From Methanobacteriota archaeon (lineage in GTDB: Archaea > Thermoplasmatota > Thermoplasmata > SG8-5 > JACRNV01), in NCBI GenBank assembly GCA_016214785.1, contig JACRNV010000007.1:1-33276 (forward strand): DNA of 33,276 bases. The letters are read 5' to 3'. The translations under genes and the position numbers were made by a program. How positions within the stretch are numbered: the first letter of the stretch is position 1; every line of letters begins with the position of its first letter. The notes below the pieces were generated by a model. It worked only from the letters and a program-made list of their open reading frames with translations. It did not search any database and was not told the DNA's origin. Positions 7,628-15,016 of the stretch are shown here, one piece after another.

Positions 7628-10270
7628 TTGTCAATAATCGCAATTGTAATATGTGTAAAACGATATGGGACCTCGTTGGCCCGCACGAAATCCTTCGCCC
7701 ACATTGACGGCAGGCAGAGGATACTCCTCCACCTCTACGAGCATGACTGCCACCAGTTCTCCATGAATGAGCCGAATGAGTGCACACAGGCAAGTATCGC
7801 AAGTTCTGTGCTCCTTAGGCATAACTCGGTTTCCTGTGCCCTGAAAGCTCTTTTAAAAGACGGGCTGGTGGAGAGGAGAGCGGTGAGGGTCGACCAAGCT
7901 AGGAAGAGGAAGGGCGGGTACTTCCTAACTCTCCTTGGAATTGAAGCTGCCAGGAAAGTCCTCCTGAATGCGGAGGGAGCTATAGTCAAAGTCAGGCTTG
8001 GCGGGGAACTAGTGACTGCTACCTTGAAGGACGCCCTTCGCATTATCAACAACGGATTGACGATGACGCAAGCCATCACCATGATCTCCCCCGACGGGAT
8101 CATCGAACCTATCAGTAAGCACGGCTTACATGAAAAATATGGTTTCATCCACGACCTTCAAGAAGCGCCCCGTGTGGCTAGGTTCTTCGGGCGCCGGAGC
8201 GAGCTCGCCCGACTGCAGGAGTGGTTCAAAGGCGATGAGCCCATTATTGTCCTGCATGGCCTCGCGGGAATGGGCAAGAGCACCCTCGTCGCAGTGTTCG
8301 CCACGTGGGCGAGGAACCGCACACATGTCCTTTGGCACAACGGAAGGCTGAACGATTCCCCGAGGACAATGCTGGACCTCCTCTCCAGGTTCCTGCAGCA
8401 GACAGGCGCTTCAGAGATCGGCTCGTACCTGGCTCAATCCGAGCCTATCGAATCAATGGTACTCGGGCGCCTTACCCTGCGCGGAACCAACAGCCATCCG
8501 ATGCTCTTTATCATCGATGACGCACACGTCATGCCCCCCGAAACACTTACGGCGTTGGTTCAAATAATGATTGGCTCCCCATGGCGGACGAAGCTCCTCC
8601 TTGTGTCCAGGAATCCACTGGCTACGATAAGCGCCAGGGGTTCCTACCGCCTTGCCATTGACAGCTTGGACAGGGAAAGCGCGCTGACGATGCTCTCCCT
8701 GGCGTTGGCGCCAGCGGTTGAGAGGGAGAGGGCTCTTGCCTTGTCCAAAGGGGTTCCCATGCTCTTGGCGATATTCTCCTCAGGAACTTACATCTCGGGA
8801 GGGGTTGGTAAAGCAGCCCTTGGCGATGTCGTTGGTGCCCTTTCGCCGGAGGAAACGCACCTCCTCTCATTTGTGTCTCTCGCCAGGAAGGCCTGCGAGC
8901 GCAGGCTTGTCATAGAGCATTGCAGAGCTCATCCTGCCGTTATCGACTCTCTCGTCCAAAGATCACTGCTTATTGAAACCCAGAGGGATAGGTATGCTGT
9001 ACACGAGGTCGTGAGGGGCGTCACCTTGGAAACCATGTCCAGGAACATCAGGATCGAGATCCACAGCGCACTCGCGGAGGGCTACATCGCCATCGGGACT
9101 CCCGCATCGTCGATAGAGGCGCTTCATCACACCTTATGCTCAGGCAGGTTCGATAGGGTGGCCAGCATACTTTCCGAGAGGGGAAAGACGCTCGTGGAGG
9201 ATGGCTATGTAGGGGCTTTATACGATATTGTGCGCCGCATCCCACTGAGAAGGTTGAAACGAAGGGACAGAATCGTGGCGATGCTCTGGCTTGGAAAGAT
9301 GAACTTCCTGACATGGAGACTCCCGAACGCTGTCCGATGGTTCGTGAAGGTGGTCGAGAGCAGGGATGACAGGCAAGAATTAATGGCTGAGGTCCACCTC
9401 AACCTCGGTAACCTATACACAGCGCAGAATAAGTGGGCTCCCGCCATCGCCAACCTCAAGAGTGCGATAGAACTAGGGAAGAGCTATCACCTTAGTACGT
9501 ATTACTATGCCGGGATGGTCGGCCTTTCGACCTCTTATAGGAGAATAGGGCGGTACGAAGAGGCACTGAAGCTCGCTGGCGATTGCCTTGAGCAAGCCAC
9601 TTTGGAGGGCAGGCTGGATATGAAGGCCGTAGCCTGCCTATACAAATCAATCGCCCTGTTTGAGCTCGGGCGGAAGGGCGAGGCAAAAAGAATGTTCCGG
9701 ATTGCCAGAAGGAACTCTGAGCACATACGACCACTCAGGGACAGAGCTATCCAGTGGTACCACCTTGGGATGATGCTCAGGCTCTTCAACGAACCGAAGG
9801 ATGCAATCCTTTACCTCGAGAAGGCTGCTGAAGTGTCGAAAGGGTTCGGCGAGGTCCGCCTTCACGCGCACACGTTGCATTCCCTTTGCGGGTGTTATCA
9901 TGGCGTCGGCGAGTCGGAGCGATCCATCAAGACTGGTCGAGACGGTCTTTCGTTTGCGAAAGCACTAGGGGATTTCAGCCTCGCTACACACTTTGAGACA
10001 ATGCTTGCTGGCATCCTTGCAGACGTGGACCAGCCTGACGAAGCGGAGCGGTTGTTCAAGCACAGCCTCTCAACTTTGAAGCGCTCTGGGATGGTCTACT
10101 ACTATGTCACGACATTGGCCCGTTATGCGCAAATGCAAGTCAACCAGGGGAAGGTGCGCGTGTCTAGGACAATAGCCGAGTGCCGGAGGCTCTACACGAA
10201 GATTGGATCCAAAGACGGTCTGCGGCGATGCGACGAGCTGGAGCGAAAGTATTATAAAACAATGGGATAA
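7628..10270 (+). CDS. STAND-type regulator: winged helix, NB-ARC-like NTPase, TPR repeats
   Basis: An 880-residue protein of the signal-transduction ATPase (STAND/MalT/NB-ARC-like) architecture. Residues about 25-110 form a MarR-like winged helix (QASIASSVLLRHNSVSCALKAL...GLVERR). FFGRRSELARLQEW (186-199) leads into Walker A GLAGMGKST (211-219); Walker B is LFIIDDAH (293-300), followed by an NTPase helical domain. From about 590 to the end there are TPR-type helix pairs (e.g. LNLGNLYTAQNKWAPAIANLKSAIELG). Such proteins bind a ligand, oligomerise with ATP and act as transcription activators or defence sensors. The start is uncertain: TTG at 7628 or TTG at 7676, since no ATG precedes the HTH. 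Confidence 0.85.
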   Translation: MSIIAIVICVKRYGTSLARTKSFAHIDGRQRILLHLYEHDCHQFSMNEPNECTQASIASSVLLRHNSVSCALKALLKDGLVERRAVRVDQARKRKGGYFLTLLGIEAARKVLLNAEGAIVKVRLGGELVTATLKDALRIINNGLTMTQAITMISPDGIIEPISKHGLHEKYGFIHDLQEAPRVARFFGRRSELARLQEWFKGDEPIIVLHGLAGMGKSTLVAVFATWARNRTHVLWHNGRLNDSPRTMLDLLSRFLQQTGASEIGSYLAQSEPIESMVLGRLTLRGTNSHPMLFIIDDAHVMPPETLTALVQIMIGSPWRTKLLLVSRNPLATISARGSYRLAIDSLDRESALTMLSLALAPAVERERALALSKGVPMLLAIFSSGTYISGGVGKAALGDVVGALSPEETHLLSFVSLARKACERRLVIEHCRAHPAVIDSLVQRSLLIETQRDRYAVHEVVRGVTLETMSRNIRIEIHSALAEGYIAIGTPASSIEALHHTLCSGRFDRVASILSERGKTLVEDGYVGALYDIVRRIPLRRLKRRDRIVAMLWLGKMNFLTWRLPNAVRWFVKVVESRDDRQELMAEVHLNLGNLYTAQNKWAPAIANLKSAIELGKSYHLSTYYYAGMVGLSTSYRRIGRYEEALKLAGDCLEQATLEGRLDMKAVACLYKSIALFELGRKGEAKRMFRIARRNSEHIRPLRDRAIQWYHLGMMLRLFNEPKDAILYLEKAAEVSKGFGEVRLHAHTLHSLCGCYHGVGESERSIKTGRDGLSFAKALGDFSLATHFETMLAGILADVDQPDEAERLFKHSLSTLKRSGMVYYYVTTLARYAQMQVNQGKVRVSRTIAECRRLYTKIGSKDGLRRCDELERKYYKTMG

Positions 10271-10295
10271 GGGGTCAGGGAATTTCTAGAAGGCA

Positions 10296-10568
10296 GTGGG
10301 CGACGGCTTCCTGAACATTACTGCCCTTGTCACAAACTTGACTTCGATTCCGCTTTATGCTGGATGGAATCTTGTTGGATATCCGACGCTCTGCAATAAC
10401 ATGACCTGGGCAGATGCCTTGTGGGGCACGGGAGCGACGATTGTGGAAGTGTTCGACCTTGCTGTGATCTATCGGACTAAGGTTGTCGGGCCAAACTACG
10501 TGATGAAGCCGGGAGAGGGATATTGACTCTATGTCCCAGTAGACACAATTCGGACAGTTGATTGGTAA
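10296..10568 (+). pseudogene. decayed C-terminal fragment of a GWNLIGYP-type secreted protein
   Basis: Read from 10296, about 90 codons match the last domain of the subtilase-like protein (residues about 1048-1142). Shared landmarks are VGDG, AGWNLVGYP, GTGATIVE.F, YRT..VGPNYVMK and a final DW. A TGA at 10524-10526 falls exactly where the intact copy has Trp (AYWVYCP versus GY-stop-LYVP), and the frame continues to TAA at 10568. There is no start, signal peptide or upstream domain; an in-frame stop lies just before. It is a truncated, nonsense-mutated relic, on the opposite strand from its intact relative. Confidence 0.8.
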
Positions 10569-10592
10569 ACAAACAAGTTCAGGCGATTAGGA

Positions 10593-10610
10593 AAATTTAG
10601 CGCTAAATTT
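10593..10610. repeat. 18-bp perfect palindrome around AGCGCT
   Basis: AAATTTAGCGCTAAATTT is a perfect palindrome; its 12-bp core TTTAGCGCTAAA recurs at 3857-3868. It may be an operator or a recombination site. Confidence 0.65.
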
Positions 10611-10650
10611 CGCATATTTTTTCTGTTAAAAAGATACTGGCTCAACTTAA

Positions 10651-10666
10651 AATCCCTCCAGTGGCT
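10651..10666 (+). repeat. 16-bp direct repeat, right copy
   Basis: AATCCCTCCAGTGGCT, identical to 3834-3849. Confidence 0.7.
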
Positions 10667-10692
10667 CATCTCTTTTATATCGCTCATGCATA

Positions 10693-10757
10693 TTGGGATT
10701 CGAACTAAGACCACCACAAGGGGCATTGCTCTATGCTATTGGTTCAGCAATTCCCCC
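10693..10757 (-). pseudogene. tRNA-like relic (uncertain)
   Basis: On the minus strand the stretch contains AGTTCGAATCCC, a typical T-loop, preceded by a D-arm-like hairpin ATTGCT...AGCAAT and CCCCTTGTGG, which could derive from an anticodon arm. The T-stem and acceptor stem do not pair, so it cannot be a functional tRNA as read. It may be a decayed tRNA or chance similarity. Confidence 0.2.
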
Positions 10758-10885
10758 TTAACCCCCTGGAAAGGATTACTCTGTTCTTCCACGAGTGGAC
10801 AACAATCTCTCCAGTAGTTTTTTTCGTCGTTAAACAAGATTGCTCCTCCTCGAAAGTATTATATATATTATCATATATATACCGA

Positions 10886-10905
10886 CAAACCATTTTAATA
10901 TAGGA
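10886..10905 (+). promoter_or_regulatory. TATA region of the anchored secreted protein gene
   Basis: CATTTTAATATAGG lies about 27 bases before the ATG at 10923, consistent with a leaderless transcript. No strong ribosome binding site precedes the ATG. Confidence 0.4.
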
Positions 10906-10922
10906 TTCGGGATGGGATTCGC

Positions 10923-11894
10923 ATGAAAACATCGGATGGTGGAAAACTGGCCGGTCTTAAAATCTTGGCAGCCCTTTTAGTAGCTGTTCTGACCGTTTCC
11001 GCTCTGAGCGCGAGCCTTGCTCGGGCTGAAGAAACAGGGGTTATCCCTGAAGGTCGTCCAGGAGTTCAGCGGCCCAGCGGGAACGCCAGCCACGGTGAAG
11101 TGAACTGGTTGCCTGTACTGCAACCGAAGGTCGCAAGCCCCGTTAATGTTCTAATAGCAATGGCCGACGACGGCGATGGAGAGCCTTTGCGGAGCATCGT
11201 CGCGGGATTCCCAGAGGTGGCGAACGTCGATGTCTTCGATGCCCGCTATGGCACCCCTACGCTGGCAACGCTGATGCAATACAGGTTTGTTTTCACTTGG
11301 GATGACTATGAATATGATAATCAGGACGCCATGGGCAATGTATTGGCCGATTACATCGATATGGGTGGTTTGGTTGTCGAGTCTCAGTTCGACTGGTACG
11401 ATTACGACTACGTGCTCGGTGGTAGATTTCTGAGCGGCGGCTACAGCCCGTTCATCACCGACGACATAGGTAGCCATTACGACTGGGCGACAATTGGATG
11501 GTACGATCCAAGCCACCCGATAATGGCCGGCATCATATATATCGAGGAATACTTCCGTGATTATGTATCTGTAAGACCAGGCGCCCAGCTCGTCGCGTCT
11601 TGGGACGACGGCGAAGAGTTCGTGGCAGTTAAAGGGAGGGTCGTCAGCGTCAATCTTTACCCTGGTTATTATTACGAGTTCAGCGGCGATGTGCCACAAC
11701 TCTACAATAACATTGTAAAGTTCCTCTTGGGCCTTACTCCGATGAAAGAACTGCTTGATTCAAGATCCAGCGACAAACCTATCGAGCAGAGCCCCATCGG
11801 CAACATCTTCGCAGCCAACATGGTCATCGGCACGGCGATTATCATCCTCCTGATGATGTGGCGCCAGAGACCCTGTAAAAAGCTGGAGTTCTAG
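10923..11894 (+). CDS. secreted, C-terminally anchored protein with a GATase/flavodoxin-like domain
   Basis: A 323-residue protein with a signal peptide (about 1-36), a Pro/Gly-rich spacer and an extracellular alpha/beta domain (about 70-280). The pattern VNVLIAMADDGDGEP...LMQYRFVFTWDDYEY...LADYIDMGGLVVESQ resembles the class-I glutamine amidotransferase-like fold of secreted archaeal proteins, without an obvious catalytic Cys-His pair. The C-terminus DKPIEQSPIGNIFAANM followed by a hydrophobic helix and a basic end is a membrane anchor. The same segment ends the next gene, which follows after 14 bases, so the two form an operon. Function unknown; a cell-surface role is likely. Confidence 0.75.
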   Translation: MKTSDGGKLAGLKILAALLVAVLTVSALSASLARAEETGVIPEGRPGVQRPSGNASHGEVNWLPVLQPKVASPVNVLIAMADDGDGEPLRSIVAGFPEVANVDVFDARYGTPTLATLMQYRFVFTWDDYEYDNQDAMGNVLADYIDMGGLVVESQFDWYDYDYVLGGRFLSGGYSPFITDDIGSHYDWATIGWYDPSHPIMAGIIYIEEYFRDYVSVRPGAQLVASWDDGEEFVAVKGRVVSVNLYPGYYYEFSGDVPQLYNNIVKFLLGLTPMKELLDSRSSDKPIEQSPIGNIFAANMVIGTAIIILLMMWRQRPCKKLEF

Positions 11895-11908
11895 GGAGGT
11901 GGGATGAA

Positions 11909-14900
11909 ATGGCTAACTTACATGTCAAAAGGATTGATTGCTTGAAGGTTTTAACGGCACTCCTTTTAACCCTTTCCATGATATGCACCCTGAACTCCGG
12001 CCTGGTCAGCGGAGCTGCAGTGGGGGGGATCCAACCACAGCAGGGTTGGTACAGCAACTGGCTCTACCGGGGCAAAGTAACAATCGATAACACGGCGGGT
12101 ACGTCTACGCTGAACAATCATCAGGTGCAGGTCTTCGTCCCGTACAAGGCCGAGATGAATGCGGATTATTCGGACATCAGGTTCACTGATGGCGACGGCA
12201 TCACGCTTATACCCTACTGGTTAGAGCGCAGCGACGCTACAACTGCAGTTTTCTGGGTGAAGGTACCCTCCATCCACTCTGGTTCGATAAAGACGATATA
12301 CATGTACTACGGCAATGCGGGCGCGAGCACGCTCAGCAATGGGAACGCAGTATTCGAATTTTTCGACGATTTCTCGGGGATAGCCGTTGATAATACGAAA
12401 TGGATGGGCGACTTAGCAGGGTTTACAGTCGCAGGCGGCTACCTCGCGGGGAGCAACACCAACTTCCGAATCCAGTCTCAAACAACCCATTCCAATCCCG
12501 TAATGATTCAAACTCGAACGAGGGGAAATACCTTGGCGCCTAACGGCCAGAGTACCCTAGGCTTCTACGTTAGCGGTGGCAACAGCATCGGCCTGCTGGA
12601 GCACGCTCCTATGAAGTACTGGTACCGCAACGATGGGAGCTGGAACGGGCCATGGGATTATAACTTCGCTGCATGGCACAATGTCAAGATATCCGTCGAT
12701 GCAGCTAACAATGCCCAACTCTTAGTTGTCAATGATCTCGACCAGGTGACTTCCCAGACGTTCACCAACACAGTTAGCAATGAGCGCATCACGCTCGGCA
12801 CGCGCTACGATAACGAACCAACATGTTACAACCAGGTGTACGACCAGCAGTGGGACTGGGTTTTTGCCCGGAAATATGCGTCCCCAGAGCCTTCGGCAAC
12901 TGTAGGGCCAGACCAGCAGGTAAATTGGTACGACAGCCAATGGCAGTATCGGAGGAGCGTGACCATAGACAATACCGCGAACCCGCTCACACTTGTCGGC
13001 TATCAAGTGAAAGTCATCGTCCCCCTGCTCCCGGGCATGAACGCGGACTTCTCTGACATCAGATTCACGGACGGCGACGAAATCACGCTCTTGCCGTATT
13101 GGATCGAGAGCGCCAACTCCATGGCGGCCGTTGTCTGGACAAAGATACCCGTGATTTACCCCGGTTCGACCAAGACCATCTACTTGTACTACGGCAATCC
13201 TTCGGCAAGCAGCCTCAGTAATGGGGTAGCAACATTCGAGTTCTTCGACGACTTCAGCAGCATCGCGGGCTGGACCGCATATGGCCCGGGAGCGTCCGTA
13301 TCGAGCCCGTCCCCGGGAATAATGCAACTCAACAATCCAGCTAGTTTGGTGAGGGCATGGGCAACGCCAAATACCCCATGCAACGTAGGGAACTTCGTCC
13401 TGGAGATGATATACTCCATACAGAATCCCGCTGGCCAGGAAGGCGGGCCGCTCTTCAGGATACCAGGAAGCTCTGCGGAGTGGGCGATATGCGGCTACCA
13501 GCCAGCCCTGAGGGGGCGCAACGCTGACGACATGCCTGTCTGGAGGATGGACGGCATGAGCAGCGGGGCGGCCAATATGCCATATCTTACCGGAGCTGCA
13601 ACCGGTTGGGACGTTACAAACGCGTGGTACCGCGGCGTTGTGAAGGCGAATGGCAACTCGATGACGTGGTATCCTGACACGACCTCGCACCCGGGGACCA
13701 GTATCACGTTCACTGACGGCACCTACCCTAGCGGCAACGTCGGGCTCTGGGTGTACGCTGTCAGCGATCTGCAGACTGACTGGATGTTCGTCCGCAAGTA
13801 TACTGCAGTGGAACCGAACGCAATGGTGAAAGCAGACGTGGTAGTGGAGCCAAACTGGTACAGCGGCAAATGGGAATACAGGAAAACGGTGACAATCGAC
13901 AATTCGGCGAATGCGTACACCATGACGGAATTCCAGGTGATGGTCACATTCGACTATGAATTCGGAATGAACACGGACTTCTCGGACATCAGGTTCACAG
14001 ACAGCGATGGGAAGACAGAGATACCGTACTGGCACGAATGGAATGATGGAGCATCGGCTATCTTCTGGGTCAGAGTCCCATCTATATGGGCAGGCTCGGT
14101 AAAGACACTATACATGTATTGGGGCAATCCATTAGCAAACAGCATCAGCGACGGCTTTGCGACGTTCGAGTTCTTCGACGACTTCGACTTCGCGGACGCG
14201 ACCAAGTTCACTTATGGCCAGAACTATGGCGTATATAACCCGATGAACTACGACGTCAGCGGTGGGATGCTTCGAGAGTGGAGCGACGGGTCCTGGCGCG
14301 TTCTGAAGATGCTCCGCACATTCGCCCCGTCGGAGACGGTGGCGGTCGGCACAAGGATGATGACGACGAGCACAGGCCCGTGGCATCAGAACTATTTCGT
14401 GCAGGATAGCGACCCAGACCGCAACAGGTTCGGAGTGATGGATTGGGCATCAAACCCACCATACTATGTGATACAATCACACGTAGACAATGGGGCCTGG
14501 ATGTATAGCGGCAGCATCGGTACTACATCTTTCAATACTTGGTTCAAGTCCGAGAATGCGAAAAGGTCTTCCACAACATTCGAAGGCCGAGTATTCACCG
14601 ACTCCAGGACACAACTTGGAATAAATACTCAAGACTATCCCGGATGGGGGGACGAGACCTGGACATGGGTCAACTGGCAAAACTGGAACGTCAATACCTA
14701 TTACGACTGGATTTACGTCCGCAAGGTGGTGCCGGTAGATCCCTCGGCGGAGGTCGCTATAGGCCCTCCGGAGATGCGCTGGACGATACAATTTGGTGAA
14801 GGCCCAGGGATCGCCGAGGACAAGCCCATCAAGCAGAGCGATCTCGGGAACCTCTTCGCAGGGAACATGATCATGGGGACCGCGGCAATCATACTCATCG

Positions 14901-14941
14901 TGTTCTGGAGAAGGGACCGCAACAACAGAAAACCAGAATAA
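11909..14941 (+). CDS. cell-surface protein with three DUF2341 repeats and a C-terminal anchor
   Basis: A 1010-residue exported protein: signal peptide about 1-35, then three copies of a DUF2341-type module starting near residues 49, 338 and 648. Each has W-x(4)-R-x-VTIDN, MN-DFSDIRFTD, IPYW, VWVK-PSI and a tail of YYGN...FEFFDDF. Each is followed by a beta-rich, lectin-like stretch of about 190 residues. The C-terminus DKPIKQSDLGNLFAGNM plus a hydrophobic helix and RRDRNNRK matches the end of the preceding protein. The start at 11909 is preceded by GGGAGGTGGG; a nearer ATG at 11904 is out of frame. DUF2341 proteins are typically surface-exposed and possibly carbohydrate-binding; the ligand is unknown. 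Confidence 0.85.
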   Translation: MANLHVKRIDCLKVLTALLLTLSMICTLNSGLVSGAAVGGIQPQQGWYSNWLYRGKVTIDNTAGTSTLNNHQVQVFVPYKAEMNADYSDIRFTDGDGITLIPYWLERSDATTAVFWVKVPSIHSGSIKTIYMYYGNAGASTLSNGNAVFEFFDDFSGIAVDNTKWMGDLAGFTVAGGYLAGSNTNFRIQSQTTHSNPVMIQTRTRGNTLAPNGQSTLGFYVSGGNSIGLLEHAPMKYWYRNDGSWNGPWDYNFAAWHNVKISVDAANNAQLLVVNDLDQVTSQTFTNTVSNERITLGTRYDNEPTCYNQVYDQQWDWVFARKYASPEPSATVGPDQQVNWYDSQWQYRRSVTIDNTANPLTLVGYQVKVIVPLLPGMNADFSDIRFTDGDEITLLPYWIESANSMAAVVWTKIPVIYPGSTKTIYLYYGNPSASSLSNGVATFEFFDDFSSIAGWTAYGPGASVSSPSPGIMQLNNPASLVRAWATPNTPCNVGNFVLEMIYSIQNPAGQEGGPLFRIPGSSAEWAICGYQPALRGRNADDMPVWRMDGMSSGAANMPYLTGAATGWDVTNAWYRGVVKANGNSMTWYPDTTSHPGTSITFTDGTYPSGNVGLWVYAVSDLQTDWMFVRKYTAVEPNAMVKADVVVEPNWYSGKWEYRKTVTIDNSANAYTMTEFQVMVTFDYEFGMNTDFSDIRFTDSDGKTEIPYWHEWNDGASAIFWVRVPSIWAGSVKTLYMYWGNPLANSISDGFATFEFFDDFDFADATKFTYGQNYGVYNPMNYDVSGGMLREWSDGSWRVLKMLRTFAPSETVAVGTRMMTTSTGPWHQNYFVQDSDPDRNRFGVMDWASNPPYYVIQSHVDNGAWMYSGSIGTTSFNTWFKSENAKRSSTTFEGRVFTDSRTQLGINTQDYPGWGDETWTWVNWQNWNVNTYYDWIYVRKVVPVDPSAEVAIGPPEMRWTIQFGEGPGIAEDKPIKQSDLGNLFAGNMIMGTAAIILIVFWRRDRNNRKPE

Positions 14942-15016
14942 ACCTCTCCCGCCAGTAAATGCTTGGAACATAAGCGCGTTCGCTGTAGACAGTATCGATG
15001 CGATAGCTTACCTGGC

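Larger units (their letters stand above)
10569..10922. other. intergenic region with shared repeats and a tRNA-like relic
   Basis: No convincing protein gene in 354 bases. It holds an 18-bp perfect palindrome (10593-10610), the right copy of the 16-mer (10651-10666), a tRNA-like stretch on the minus strand (10693-10757), and the AT-rich promoter of the next gene. Confidence 0.6.

Noticed and set aside
10529-10932. Two small minus-strand frames between the fragment and the anchored protein
   Set aside because: They cross repeats and the promoter, with no start signal or motif.
12722-14035. 437-codon minus-strand frame opposite the DUF2341 gene
   Set aside because: The plus strand encodes clear repeats and an anchor; the antisense product is His/Arg/Pro-rich without motifs.
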